In this document: positions 9,511-20,281 of the stretch, piece after piece
Layout: every line of letters starts with the position of its first letter
Numbering within the stretch: position 1 is the stretch's first letter
Assembly: GCF_052114605.1 (NCBI RefSeq)
Contig: NZ_JBFRFB010000007.1
Coordinates: forward strand, 62,001-126,000
Source: Microvirga sp052114605
GTDB taxonomy: Bacteria; Pseudomonadota; Alphaproteobacteria; Rhizobiales; Beijerinckiaceae
Direction: 5' to 3'
DNA length: 64,000 nt
Notes under the pieces: model-generated
Told to the model about the DNA's origin: nothing
The model's input: the letters and a program-made list of their open reading frames with translations, nothing else
The model's database searches: none
Made by a program: the position numbers and the translations under genes

Positions 9511-9680
9511 GGGTTTAGTCTCCCCATTCCCTTGCGCGACTTTGCGCTTTGCTTTTGTCAAAGCAACCTCTTCCATCAGGGTCAAGACTTCGGGCCGGTT
9601 CGGCTCATCACAAGAAATAAGCGAATATTACAAGGCGCCGAGTCGAATTCTGAAAAGGGAAGGTAGAAGCTTCAGGTAAA

Positions 9681-9711
9681 CAAAAAAGAACGCTCGCCGA
9701 AGCGAGCGTTC
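9681..9711 (-). terminator. Intrinsic terminator after ftsH
   Basis: A perfect GAACGCTCGC / GCGAGCGTTC stem (9688-9711) reads into a T-rich run on the minus strand (9681-9687). It lies 25 bases after the ftsH stop and before glmM. Confidence 0.88.
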
Positions 9712-9735
9712 CAAACTCATTCCTATGACCGGCTT

Positions 9736-11658
<1,923 letters not shown>

Positions 11659-11812
11659 TTGATCAGGTTCTGCCCCAGAGGGAGATGAAGCACAGGGAAT
11701 AGGGATCGGCGTCCCCGTGCGGTTAAACTCAATGTAGGCACACCCATTGTCCTTGCCAAGGGAATGCGGCGCACATGGGGCATGATCCAGAGGGATTGGC
11801 TAAGAGAATTGG

Positions 11813-12835
11813 CTAACGACCTCGTGATCTGGGCGGCTCAGGGCTCAAGACGAGGCGCCCGGTGCGGTCGAGATCGATCAGCGCCCCTGCCAGGGTCATC
11901 CGAAGCCCCTCCCCTGTGCGGAGCGCATGGCCCAATCGCTCGACGCCTGTTTCCAGGCGGGCAAGGCGGGCATTATCGAGGGGCAGGCCGATCCGCTCCA
12001 GCGCCTGGGCCAGCACGCGAAGGGCGATCTCGAAAGGCTCATCGGCGAGGCAGGCGGCGTTGAAGGAGAGGCTCTTCTCATCCTCTATCGGCCTCGCTTC
12101 CGCCAATGCCTGCCGCGCCTTGGCCTCCAGCGCCTCGTCGGCCTGGGCCGCACGCTCCGCGAGGCGGGCAAGACGGGCGGCGGTGAGACCTTCCTCGGCG
12201 AGAAGCGGCAGCAGCCTGCGCCAGCGCACACGGGCGAAGCGCTCATTGGCGTTGGACGGGTCGGTGATGAAGGGCCAGCCGTTCTCGCGGCACAGGTCCA
12301 GCAGCGCCGCCTTCGGCAGGTCGAGAAGGGGCCTTGCGTGGATTATCCCATCCCGGTCGCGCTCACGGCGCATCCCGGCCAGGCCCTTCAGGCCGGAGCC
12401 TCGGGCGAGGCGCATCATGATCGTCTCGGCCTGGTCGTCCTGGGTATGGGCGGTGAGAAGATGGGAGGCTCCTGCCTCCTTCGCGCATTGGACGAGCAGG
12501 CGATAGCGCGCCTCACGGGCGGCTTCCTGCAATCCGGTCTGCGGCTTCTCGCCGGTCCAGGTGAAAATGCGATGGGAAAAGCCGAGTGCCGCCGCCTCCC
12601 GGCCCACGAAAGCCGCCTCCTCGGCGGCTTCGGGACGCAGGCCATGATCCACGGTGGTGATCAGGATCGGCGGGCGGGTGGGGATATCCCAACGGGCGAG
12701 CAGATGCATGAGGGCGATGGAATCCGGCCCGCCGGAAACGGCGGCGACAATGCCCTTGGCATCACTCAATCCAGAAAAAAGATGCCCCGGATCGGCGTCC
12801 AGGGCTGAATCGGCAGGGGATGAAGGAGCGGCCAC
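11813..12835 (-). CDS. tilS: tRNA(Ile)-lysidine synthase
   Basis: TilS attaches lysine to C34 of the CAU-anticodon isoleucine tRNA so that it reads AUA. The 340-residue protein has the PP-loop ATP motif SGGPDS at 34-39, HGLRPEA near 67 and a TAHTQDDQAETIMMRLARGSG-like segment near 132 typical of TilS. The C-terminal part is shorter than in E. coli, as is common in this class. The start is GTG at 12835 without a clear ribosome site, 24 bases after cpoB, so coupling or a slightly different start is possible. Confidence 0.92.
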   Translation of the reverse strand: MAAPSSPADSALDADPGHLFSGLSDAKGIVAAVSGGPDSIALMHLLARWDIPTRPPILITTVDHGLRPEAAEEAAFVGREAAALGFSHRIFTWTGEKPQTGLQEAAREARYRLLVQCAKEAGASHLLTAHTQDDQAETIMMRLARGSGLKGLAGMRRERDRDGIIHARPLLDLPKAALLDLCRENGWPFITDPSNANERFARVRWRRLLPLLAEEGLTAARLARLAERAAQADEALEAKARQALAEARPIEDEKSLSFNAACLADEPFEIALRVLAQALERIGLPLDNARLARLETGVERLGHALRTGEGLRMTLAGALIDLDRTGRLVLSPEPPRSRGR

Positions 12836-12859
12836 GGGCGGGTGCTCGACTTCAAGCCG

Positions 12860-13849
12860 TCAGCTGCACTTGATGCGCTTCTGCTCGCGCTCGGAGCCCT
12901 GGCGCACACTGGCGGAAGCCTGGGGGTATTTGCGGTCGAGCTCGGCGAAGACGGCGCAGGCCCGGTCGCGGGCGCCCATGCCGTTGAGGGCCATGCCGAG
13001 ACGCAGCAACGCATCGGGGGCCTTCGCGGCATCGGGATGGTCGGAGGATACGTTCAGGAACTGCTCCGCGGCTTCGCGGTGACGGCCGCGCTGGAGATAG
13101 GTCTCGCCGAGCCAGAACGTGGCTTCGGGCACCAGCCGGTCGCGGGGGTTCGACTGCAGGAAGCGGCGGAAGCCCATCTCGGCCTGATCGTACTGCTTCT
13201 GGCTGAAGGATGCATAGGCCGCATCGAAATCCGCGCGGGGGCTGGTGACGCTGGTGGCGGCCACGCTCGGCGCAGTGCGGGCGGGAGGCGTGCCTTGCAG
13301 AGGCAGTGCGCCCTGCGGGATCGGCATGGCCGAAGGGCCGCCCTGAACGGGCGCCTCAGCGAACTCGTCCTGCTCGATCAGTTCACCAATGCCGCCTGCC
13401 TGATGGTCGGGAGCATCCATGGGCTCCCCCTCCTCCATGGCGAGCGGGGCGGAGGGCGGCGTTGCGCCCAGCGGGCGCGGAGCGCCCGGGGCATTGGGGG
13501 CCTGCGACGGATCGAACAGATCGCTGCGCCGCTGCGGAGCCTGGGGTTGAGGTTGGGGTTGGGGCTGCGCCTGCGGCTGGGCCGGGCGGGACGGGGTCGC
13601 CGCCGGGGGACGGGAGCCGCCGCGGCCGGAATTCTCCTGGAAGCGGAATTCCACGTCTTCCTGGAACTTCCGGACCTGATCCTTGAGCTGGCGGTTCTCG
13701 AACTGGAGCTGCTCGATCTGGCCCGACAACTGCCGCATCTGGCTCTCGAGCCGGTTGATGCGGACGATGGCGTCGGCGGCATCCTGCGCAGCGGCGGGAG
13801 CGGCCAAAGCGAAAGCCAAGGCGAAAAAGACAAATAAGCGTCGAAACAT
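12860..13849 (-). CDS. cpoB: Tol-Pal system coordinator CpoB (YbgF)
   Basis: This periplasmic protein couples Tol-Pal action to peptidoglycan synthesis at the division site. The 329-residue protein has a cleavable signal peptide (MFRRLFVFFALAFALAAPAAAQ). An N-terminal trimerising coiled coil follows (about 27-65, NRLESQMRQLSGQIEQLQFE). A long Pro/Gln/Arg-rich linker contains a PQAQPQPQPQPQ run near 97, and a C-terminal TPR domain starts near 215 (DAAYASFSQKQYDQAEMGFR). ATG 13849 was chosen because the signal peptide starts there. It follows pal but is separated from it by a terminator. Confidence 0.93.
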   Translation of the reverse strand: MFRRLFVFFALAFALAAPAAAQDAADAIVRINRLESQMRQLSGQIEQLQFENRQLKDQVRKFQEDVEFRFQENSGRGGSRPPAATPSRPAQPQAQPQPQPQPQAPQRRSDLFDPSQAPNAPGAPRPLGATPPSAPLAMEEGEPMDAPDHQAGGIGELIEQDEFAEAPVQGGPSAMPIPQGALPLQGTPPARTAPSVAATSVTSPRADFDAAYASFSQKQYDQAEMGFRRFLQSNPRDRLVPEATFWLGETYLQRGRHREAAEQFLNVSSDHPDAAKAPDALLRLGMALNGMGARDRACAVFAELDRKYPQASASVRQGSEREQKRIKCS

Positions 13850-13889
13850 GCTGGGTACCGTATGAGGCCTCAAACGACCGTGCCGATAA

Positions 13890-13925
13890 CACAAAAGCGC
13901 CGCCACGGCGATAATGTGGCGGCGC
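13890..13925 (-). terminator. Intrinsic terminator after pal
   Basis: A 10-bp perfect stem GCGCCGCCAC / GTGGCGGCGC (13897-13925) is followed on the minus strand by TTTTGTG. It lies between the pal stop and the cpoB start, so expression of cpoB-tilS-ftsH needs read-through or a promoter close to cpoB. Confidence 0.82.
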
Positions 13926-13956
13926 TTCTGGGTTTCACGAAACTGTGGCTAGACGT

Positions 13957-14457
13957 TTACGCGCCTGCACCACCACCGAGAACGGTGACCGCGCGGCGGT
14001 TCTGCGACCAGCACGAGATGTCGTTGCAGACCGCGACCGGGCGCTCCTTGCCGTACGAAACAACCCGGAAGCGCGAGGCATTGATGCCGCGCGAGACGAG
14101 GTAGTCGCGCACGTTCTGGGCGCGGCGCGCCGAGAGCGAGAAGTTGTACTCGCGGGTGCCGCGCTCGTCCGCATGGCCTTCGATGATGAAGGTGTAGTTC
14201 GGATAGCGCTGCAGCCACTGGGACTGCTTGTCGAGGGTGGCAACGGCGGTCGGGTTGAGATCGGTCTGGTCCGTCTCGAAGAACACCCGGTCGCCGACAT
14301 TGACGACGAAGTCCTGGGCACTGCCAGGCGTGGCGGCGCCGCCGGCGCCGAAGCCGCCGGACCCATCGGCCATGCCGTCTTTATTGGAAGAACAGGCGGC
14401 CGCTCCCAGGGCGAGAACCATAGCGGCGGCGAATTTGACGGCGCGCAGCGTCATCAT
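13957..14457 (-). CDS. pal: Peptidoglycan-associated lipoprotein Pal
   Basis: Pal is an outer-membrane lipoprotein that binds peptidoglycan and TolB, keeping the envelope joined during constriction. The 166-residue protein has a lipoprotein signal ending GAAAC (acylated Cys22). A Gly/Ala-rich linker and an OmpA-like peptidoglycan-binding domain follow (about 58-166). That domain has the core GHADERGTREYNFSLSARRA and NRRAVTV. ATG 14457 has AAGGAG just upstream. It normally follows tolB directly; here two plus-strand genes intervene. Confidence 0.97.
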   Translation of the reverse strand: MMTLRAVKFAAAMVLALGAAACSSNKDGMADGSGGFGAGGAATPGSAQDFVVNVGDRVFFETDQTDLNPTAVATLDKQSQWLQRYPNYTFIIEGHADERGTREYNFSLSARRAQNVRDYLVSRGINASRFRVVSYGKERPVAVCNDISCWSQNRRAVTVLGGGAGA

Positions 14458-14915
14458 GGCATTACTCCTTACACATACGTTTGCCGAACGTTGTGGTTTT
14501 TATATCGGGCGGATGGTTAAGGGAGGGTTCCGTCAACCTTAAGAGACGATGCCGGATCAGGTTCAATTATGGCCAAGTTGTGGAAGTTCGCGTTAAGGTA
14601 AATCAAAGGTGAACGGGTATTGCGAAGGCGAAACTCCGTTTATTAACCAGAAATCCCAGGGTTTTGATGGTCTTCAGAGCAAAAACCCGCCGCGCGGCAT
14701 CCATAAGATTTTTTGCTTAGCGATGCTGCTTAGCCACAGGCACAGCACGTTTTCCCTCCCTCTTGCGGGAGGGAATAAGCGCCATGCCCTTTCTTGCCTG
14801 GATGATCAGCGAATCCCCCTGGCGATTCAGCGTTGCAGTCCTACCTCTCCATCGGAGTCCCACGAATCTTGGCAGCAAACTGACGCCTTATGCCCAGCTC
14901 ATGCGTTGAACGGAC
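14458..14915. other. Intergenic region between divergent pal and cls-like gene
   Basis: This is 458 bases without a convincing gene. It must hold the pal promoter (minus) and the cls-like promoter (plus). A TATAAA box reading on the minus strand lies at 14499-14504, about 40 bases before the pal ATG, but no well-spaced -35 was found. A half-copy of the family A hairpin (CCCTCCCTCTTGCGGGAGGG) lies at about 14755-14774. No RNA gene was recognised. Confidence 0.6.
14751..14785. repeat. Family A repeat, half copy
   Basis: This is a single CCCTCCC...GGGAGGG hairpin followed by AATAAGCGC, resembling one end of the longer family A elements but without the partner end. Confidence 0.55.
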
Positions 14916-16427
14916 ATGAATCTCCTCACGAATCAGCCGGGTCCCTCGGTTCTCCCTTATCGCGCCGCGTTGGACGACCTGCGCATGGAGCGCGCCTTCT
15001 CGCGCATCGCCGACAGCGACCTGCGCCTGGGCAATGCCATCACCCTGCTTCGCGACTCCAAGGAGAACTACCCGGCCTGGATCGAGGCGATCCGGGCAGC
15101 AGAGAGAGTCGTTCATTTCGAGAACTTCATCATCGCCGATGACGAGACCGGGCGGCGCTTCGCCGAGGTGCTCATGGAGCGCGCGCAAGCGGGCGTGAAG
15201 GTGCGCGTGCTCTATGACTGGCTCGGCTCCTCCTTTCGCGCCCTCCCCCCCTTCTGGCGGCGCCTGCGGGAGGCGGGCGTCGAGGCGCGCGTGTTCAACC
15301 CGCCGCGCATCACCGACCCGTTCTGGATCCGGCGCAACCATCGCAAGCTGATCACCGTGGACGGCCGCATCGGATTCGTCTCAGGGCTCTGCGTTTCCGA
15401 CAGCTGGACCGGCGGCAAGGAATCTGAGCCGTGGCGCGACACGGGAATTTCCCTCGAAGGCCCGGTCGTCGCCGATCTCGATGCGGCTTTCGCCGAGAGC
15501 TGGGTGCTGGCGGGCATGAAGCCCATTCCGAAATCCGAGCTGCCGGACGCGGACGGGATCGCGCCTGTCGGCACCATGGCGGCGCGGCTGATCAGCGGCG
15601 AGCCGGGCATGCTCCGTACCTACCGTGTGGACCAGTTCATCGCGGCCACCGCCCAACGCAATCTCTGGCTCACCGACGCTTATTTCGTCGCCACCACATC
15701 CTATGTGCAGGCCCTGGGCGAAGCCGCGCGCGATGGGGTGGACGTGCGCCTTCTCGTGCCGGGATCGAGCGACGTGCCCGCGCTCCAGCCCGTGGTGCGC
15801 GCGGGCTATCGCTCCCTCATCGAGGCAGGCATCCGCGTCTATGAATGGAACGGCTCCATGCTCCACGCGAAAACCGCCGTGGTGGACGGGCGCTGGGCGC
15901 GAGTGGGATCCACCAATCTCAACATCGCAAGCTGGGCCACCAATTGGGAACTCGACGTGGTGGTGGAGGATTCCGGCTTCGCCGAAGCCATGGAGGCGAT
16001 GTATCTGGAGGATCTCGCCAACGCCACCGAGATCGTTCCCGGCTGGCAATCGAGACGCCGTCAGGCCAAGCGCATGCGCTCGCGGCGGGACCGCCGCTTC
16101 AAGCGCGGCGGCGTGCGCCGCATTGCCGCCGGCGCGCTGGCTTTGTCGAGCAGCATCGGCAAGGCCATGGGCTCACGCTCGCTCACGGCGACCGAGGCTG
16201 GCAGCATCGCCATCATCGGCTTCGTGCTGCTGGCACTGGCGGCTCTGATCACGGTGTTTCCCGTGCTCATCATCTCGCCCATCGTCATCGGCCTCGTCTG
16301 GTTCGGCCTCGCCCTGCTGATCCGCGCCTTCCGCCTGAAGCGGCGCGTGCGCCTGCGGCGGCGCAAGCTCCAGCTGCGCCGGCGGCTGCACAAAAAGAAG
16401 GAAACGGAGGCTACCCCCGGCGGGTAA
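14916..16427 (+). CDS. Phospholipase D-like / cardiolipin synthase family protein
   Basis: The protein has two HKD phosphatidyltransferase motifs: HRKLITVD near 142-149 and LHAKTAVVD near 316-324. This is the arrangement of bacterial cardiolipin synthases (Cls), which join two phosphatidylglycerols. It differs from classical ClsA because the membrane part is at the C-terminus: a basic stretch near 380-400 is followed by a hydrophobic hairpin (about 430-470) and a very Arg/Lys-rich tail. Membrane-bound phospholipid transfer is likely, but the exact reaction is not proven. ATG 14916 has a poor ribosome site. With hdeD downstream, it interrupts the tolB-pal neighbourhood. Confidence 0.85.
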   Translation: MNLLTNQPGPSVLPYRAALDDLRMERAFSRIADSDLRLGNAITLLRDSKENYPAWIEAIRAAERVVHFENFIIADDETGRRFAEVLMERAQAGVKVRVLYDWLGSSFRALPPFWRRLREAGVEARVFNPPRITDPFWIRRNHRKLITVDGRIGFVSGLCVSDSWTGGKESEPWRDTGISLEGPVVADLDAAFAESWVLAGMKPIPKSELPDADGIAPVGTMAARLISGEPGMLRTYRVDQFIAATAQRNLWLTDAYFVATTSYVQALGEAARDGVDVRLLVPGSSDVPALQPVVRAGYRSLIEAGIRVYEWNGSMLHAKTAVVDGRWARVGSTNLNIASWATNWELDVVVEDSGFAEAMEAMYLEDLANATEIVPGWQSRRRQAKRMRSRRDRRFKRGGVRRIAAGALALSSSIGKAMGSRSLTATEAGSIAIIGFVLLALAALITVFPVLIISPIVIGLVWFGLALLIRAFRLKRRVRLRRRKLQLRRRLHKKKETEATPGG

Positions 16428-16499
16428 TGGACATTTTCCGCCGGGTTTCTACTTGCGTCGGTACCTTCATCATCGAAGCCCGAACCCAAGGAGACGACG

Positions 16500-17117
16500 A
16501 TGGCCACCGGAACTTCCAGCCCTCCTTTGGGCACTCACGACCGCGTCGAGGCGATGAGCGCGCTTCTCGCGCAGAACTGGTGGGCCGTGGCTTTGCGCGG
16601 CGTCTTCGCCATCATCTTCGCGCTGATCGCGTTCTTCTGGCCCGGCGCGACGCTCCTGTCCTTCGCGATCTTCTTCTCGGCCTACATGCTGGTGGACGGC
16701 GTGTTCGGCATCGTCTCCGGCATCCGCGCCGCCTCCAACAACCAGCGCTGGGGTCTTTTGATCCTCGAGGGCATCCTCAACATCCTGGTCGGCGTCATCG
16801 CCTTCCTCATGCCGGGCCTGACCATCGTATTCTTCATCATGCTGCTCGCGGTCTGGTCGCTCGTCACCGGTGTCCTGATGATCGTCGCGGCCTTCAGGCT
16901 GAACCCGGAATACGGGCGCGGCTGGCTCGTCTTCAGCGGCATCGTATCCGTGCTGTTCGGCGTGGCGCTTCTGGTCGCGCCGCTCCTCGGCGCCGTGGTG
17001 CTCACCTGGTGGCTCGGCGCCTATGCGATGTTCTTCGGCATCGCGCTCGTCGTCCTCGCCTTCAAGCTGCGCAGCCACAAGGACGACTTCGTGAGAGGCG
17101 CTTCGCTGCGGGCTTGA
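16500..17117 (+). CDS. HdeD family membrane protein (DUF308)
   Basis: This is a 205-residue integral membrane protein of about six hydrophobic helices in pairs (about 27-47, 50-70, 80-98, 105-130, 140-160, 165-190). Each pair is of the HdeD/DUF308 repeat type, with WWAVALRGVFAIIFALIAFFWPG near the start. In E. coli HdeD contributes to acid resistance at high cell density; the role here is unknown. ATG 16500 has AAGGAG nearby and lies 72 bases after the cls-like gene, so the two are probably co-transcribed as an envelope-stress pair. Confidence 0.85.
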   Translation: MATGTSSPPLGTHDRVEAMSALLAQNWWAVALRGVFAIIFALIAFFWPGATLLSFAIFFSAYMLVDGVFGIVSGIRAASNNQRWGLLILEGILNILVGVIAFLMPGLTIVFFIMLLAVWSLVTGVLMIVAAFRLNPEYGRGWLVFSGIVSVLFGVALLVAPLLGAVVLTWWLGAYAMFFGIALVVLAFKLRSHKDDFVRGASLRA

Positions 17118-17127
17118 TATTATCCTC

Positions 17128-17220
17128 GTGTCATGGCCGGGCTTGTCCCGGCCATCCCGATCCGAAGAGCGCTACGCCTCAAACAATCGGGATCACCGGC
17201 ACAAGGCCGGTGATGACGTG
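17128..17220. repeat. Family B palindromic repeat
   Basis: Two hairpins, one built on ATGGCCGGGCTTGTCCCGGCCAT and one on ATCACCGGC...GCCGGTGAT, are joined by a short spacer with GATCCGAAGAGCGCT. It is the same element as at 21766 and 29066, in reverse orientation. It lies between hdeD and the tolB terminator. Confidence 0.85.
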
Positions 17221-17242
17221 TGGTGGAACCGCCGCCACACCG

Positions 17243-17268
17243 AAAAAGGGCGCTCGAAGCGCCCTTTT
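17243..17268. terminator. Bidirectional terminator at tolB end
   Basis: A perfect stem AAAGGGCGCT / AGCGCCCTTT with a CGA loop (17245-17267) is flanked by A and T runs. It lies 6 bases past the tolB stop and serves convergent hdeD and tolB. Confidence 0.85.
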
Positions 17269-17273
17269 CAACC

Positions 17274-18611
17274 TTACTGCTTTGCCTCGCTGAGCAGCGG
17301 AGACCAGGTCGGGTCCGATGCGAAGGACGGGGTCGGTACGGGCTGCTCCACGCGGCCGGTGATGTCGACCATGTAGAGCTTGCCGCCCGACTGGCCGCCG
17401 GGATCGCGGAAGAAGATGATGTACTGGCCGTTGGGCGCCCAGACCGGGCTCTCGTTGTGGAAGCCCTCCGTCAGGATGCGCTCGCCCGAACCATCCGGCT
17501 TCATGATGCCGATGGCAAAGCCGCCGGAATGCTGCTTGGTGAAGGCGATGTAATCGCCGCGCGGCGACCAGGCCGGCTGCGAATAGGAGCCGTCGCCGAA
17601 CGAGATCCGCGTCTGGTTCGAGCCGTCGACGCCCATCACGTAAAGCTGCTGCTTGCCGCCGCGGTCGCTCTCGAACACGATCTTCGAACCATCCGGCGAG
17701 AACGACGGCGAGGTGTCGATGGCGCCAGTCGAGGTCAGGCGCGTGGTGGCCTGCGAGCCTAAGTTCATCATGAAGATGTTGGCGTTGCCGCCCTGCTGAA
17801 GGCTCATGACGATGCGCTGGCCGTCAGGCCCGAAGCGCGGAGACGACGTCATGTCGGGGAAGTTGCCGACGACCTGGCGCGATCCGGTTTCGAGATTGAT
17901 GACCTGCACGCGCGGCTGCTGGCCCTCCGTCTGCGACATGAAGGCGATTTCCTGCGTCACCGGCGAATAACGCGGCGCGACGACGGTGTTCTCGCCTTGA
18001 GTCAGATAGCGCACATTCGCGCCGTCCTGATCCATGATGGCGAGGCGCTTGCGGCGGTTCTCCTTGGGGCCGGATTCATCCACGAACACGACGCGCGTGT
18101 CGAAGAAGCCGCCAAAGCCCGTGATCTTGGTGTAGACTGCGTCCGAAATGATGTGCCCGACGCGGCGCCAGAAATTGGCGTCCGTCACATATTGCTGACC
18201 CGTCAGCTGCTGGCCGGTCTCGATGTCCCACAGGCGGAACTCGGCGCGCAGGCGGCCCGAAGGATCGCGCGAGACGCGGCCGGTGACGAGAGCCTGCGCG
18301 CCCGCCATCTTCCAGGCGTCGAAACGCGGAGCCGCATCGAACGAAGGACGCTCCGGGAAGCGCGCCTTGTCGAGCGGCATGAAATAGCCCGAGCGCTGCA
18401 GATTGTTGCCGATGATGCCGGACACGCGCTGGCCGAGATCGCCCTCACCGGAGAAATCGGCGATGGCGATCGGCATCGGCTGGAACTGACCGCCGGGGCC
18501 GACGCGGAACGACAACTGCGCATGCGCAGCCGGAGCCAGCGCCGCCATCGGAACGATGACGGCAAGGGCGACAAGAAGACGAGAGACAAGGCGAGTGATC
18601 ATAAGGGTCAT
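17274..18611 (-). CDS. tolB: Tol-Pal translocation protein TolB
   Basis: TolB is a periplasmic beta-propeller that shuttles between Pal and TolA. The 445-residue protein has a signal peptide ending near residue 31 (PAAHA/QLSF). An alpha/beta domain follows (about 40-165), then a six-bladed propeller with repeated SPDGSKIVF / SPRGDYIAF / WAPNGQYIIF blades. The start may be ATG 18611 or ATG 18602; neither has a strong ribosome site. It ends tolQRAB and is followed by a strong terminator rather than by pal. Confidence 0.96.
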   Translation of the reverse strand: MTLMITRLVSRLLVALAVIVPMAALAPAAHAQLSFRVGPGGQFQPMPIAIADFSGEGDLGQRVSGIIGNNLQRSGYFMPLDKARFPERPSFDAAPRFDAWKMAGAQALVTGRVSRDPSGRLRAEFRLWDIETGQQLTGQQYVTDANFWRRVGHIISDAVYTKITGFGGFFDTRVVFVDESGPKENRRKRLAIMDQDGANVRYLTQGENTVVAPRYSPVTQEIAFMSQTEGQQPRVQVINLETGSRQVVGNFPDMTSSPRFGPDGQRIVMSLQQGGNANIFMMNLGSQATTRLTSTGAIDTSPSFSPDGSKIVFESDRGGKQQLYVMGVDGSNQTRISFGDGSYSQPAWSPRGDYIAFTKQHSGGFAIGIMKPDGSGERILTEGFHNESPVWAPNGQYIIFFRDPGGQSGGKLYMVDITGRVEQPVPTPSFASDPTWSPLLSEAKQ

Positions 18612-18636
18612 ATCTCAAGCATGATGGGCTTTAAGA

Positions 18637-19791
18637 TCAGGAGACATCGAAGCCGACGTTCAGATGTTTCCAGTCATTGAAGTACGGAGCGTACGACGCG
18701 GGGATCTTGTAGGGAGCGCAACGCCGCACGGCACGAAGAGCCGCATCGGCAACCGCGCGATCCGTCGATGAATTGCCGGAAGCTGCGATGGTCGGCTGCG
18801 CGGCCAGGGAGCCGTCCGCGCTGAGCCTGATGTCGAGGACAGGAGGCGTGACTTCACCGCCCGATGCGCTGATCGGCACTGTGTAGCACTGGCGCATCTG
18901 ATCCTGCAGGAGACCGATGAGGCCATCGCGCATGCTCGGGTTCAGCTTCGCGGAATTGCCGGTCTGCGTACCAAGCGATGCAGTCTTCTGCACCTCGGAT
19001 CCGGTCGCGCCGCTGGATTGGCTCTTCTGCTTGTTGTCGAGGAACTGCTTGAGATCGCCCATGTCGAGATTCTTGGCGACCTGGGCTTCCTTGCGCGCCT
19101 TGGCTTCTGCTTCGGCCTTGGCCTTTGCTTCGGCGACCTTCTTGGCCTCGGCCTCCGCTTTGGCTTTCGCTTCTGCCTCTTCCTTGGCTTTGGCCTTTGC
19201 CTCGGCAACGCGCTTGGCCTCAGCTTCAGCGTCTGCTTTCGCTTTCGCTTCGGCGCGGGCCTTGGCTTCCGCCTCAGCCTTGGCCTGTTCGGCAGCCTTG
19301 GCTTTCTCGATGGCTTCGGCTTCCGCCTTCTCGACAGCTTTTTTCTCGGCTTCAGCCTTGGCCTCGGCCTGAGCCTTCGCCGCGGCGGCGGCCTTTGCTG
19401 CCGCCTCCGCCTTGGCCTGTTCTTCAGCCTTTGCGGCAGCCGCAGCCTGAGCCGCAGCGGCCTCTTCGGCGACCTTCATGTCTTCGGGGCGCTTGGGCGG
19501 GGCGGGCGTATCGCGCTTCTCTTCCCCGGCCTCACGCAGCTCGGCCTTGTCGGCGACGCGGTCGGCGCGAGGCTTCTGATCCGGCGTCACGGCCTTGGCG
19601 GTCTTCTCGCCCTTGGTGATTTGCGAGAACTGGTTGTCGGTGATGATCTCGACGGGAATGCCTTCCTGCGCGTCGGGGAATTCGGCAGCAGCGGAAAAGC
19701 CCACCATGGCAGCAACAAGCATCGCCGCATGCGCGACGCCCGAGATCCAGTATCCCGGTTCGGAAGGGTTGAAATAATCCTTCAACGCCAC
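18637..19791 (-). CDS. tolA: Cell envelope integrity protein TolA
   Basis: TolA links the TolQR motor in the inner membrane to Pal/TolB. The 384-residue protein has one N-terminal TM helix (about 15-35). A long Ala/Lys/Glu-rich helical stalk follows (about 85-240, repeated AKAEAEAKA-type units), then a globular C-terminal domain (about 290-384) with two cysteines. The stalk is low-complexity DNA that produces open frames in all registers. The start is GTG at 19791 with GGGGTAAG upstream; no better ATG is available. Confidence 0.93.
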   Translation of the reverse strand: MALKDYFNPSEPGYWISGVAHAAMLVAAMVGFSAAAEFPDAQEGIPVEIITDNQFSQITKGEKTAKAVTPDQKPRADRVADKAELREAGEEKRDTPAPPKRPEDMKVAEEAAAAQAAAAAKAEEQAKAEAAAKAAAAAKAQAEAKAEAEKKAVEKAEAEAIEKAKAAEQAKAEAEAKARAEAKAKADAEAEAKRVAEAKAKAKEEAEAKAKAEAEAKKVAEAKAKAEAEAKARKEAQVAKNLDMGDLKQFLDNKQKSQSSGATGSEVQKTASLGTQTGNSAKLNPSMRDGLIGLLQDQMRQCYTVPISASGGEVTPPVLDIRLSADGSLAAQPTIAASGNSSTDRAVADAALRAVRRCAPYKIPASYAPYFNDWKHLNVGFDVS

Positions 19792-19819
19792 TTGTCACTT
19801 ACCCCTTGTTCTTATCCGC

Positions 19820-20263
19820 TCAGTTCTGGTCCACCTCGGTCACCAGCGCGACGCGCTTGTAACCGGCGGTGGTGACGATGGACATGATCTGGGCGACGCG
19901 GCCGTAATCGACTCGTTTGTCGCCGCGCACGAACACGCGTTCATCGAAGCCGGACTTCGCCACTTCGGCAAGCTTGCCGACGATGGCTTCATCCGTCAGT
20001 TCGGACTCGCCTAAAAAGACCTGGCCCGTCTGCTTGATGGACAGGGTCACGGGCGTCGCATCGGAATTCAGCGGCGCTGCCTTTGTCTGCGGCAGATCGA
20101 GCGGCACGCCCGCCGTCATCATGGGCGCGGCCACCATGAAGATGATGAGCAGCACCAGCATGACGTCGATGAACGGCGTCATGTTGATTTCATTGATCGC
20201 GCCGCCGCGCTTACCGCGCCTGCGGCGACGTCCGCCTCCTGCCGCGCCTGCCATCATTGCCAT
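19820..20263 (-). CDS. tolR: Tol-Pal motor subunit TolR
   Basis: TolR is an ExbD/TolR-family partner of TolQ in the proton-driven motor. The 147-residue protein has an Arg/Gly-rich cytosolic start (GGGRRRRRGKRGG). It has a single TM helix (about 31-50) with the proton-carrying Asp33 in PFIDVMLVLL, then a periplasmic domain. ATG 20263 follows GGAGAGGA, 18 bases after tolQ. Confidence 0.96.
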   Translation of the reverse strand: MAMMAGAAGGGRRRRRGKRGGAINEINMTPFIDVMLVLLIIFMVAAPMMTAGVPLDLPQTKAAPLNSDATPVTLSIKQTGQVFLGESELTDEAIVGKLAEVAKSGFDERVFVRGDKRVDYGRVAQIMSIVTTAGYKRVALVTEVDQN

Positions 20264-20281
20264 GGCCTAATCCTCTCCTTC

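Noticed and set aside
14458..14915. tRNA or small RNA in the pal-cls gap
   Set aside because: No TTCRA-type T-loop with matching acceptor stem was found on either strand.
19080..19480. Tandem-repeat or CRISPR-like signal
   Set aside because: The periodicity comes from codon repeats of the TolA stalk (Ala, Lys, Glu); there are no spacers and no cas genes.
19018..19875. 285-residue Leu/Gly/Phe-rich plus-strand ORF
   Set aside because: It is the complement of the Ala/Lys/Glu repeat stalk of tolA and has no independent start context.
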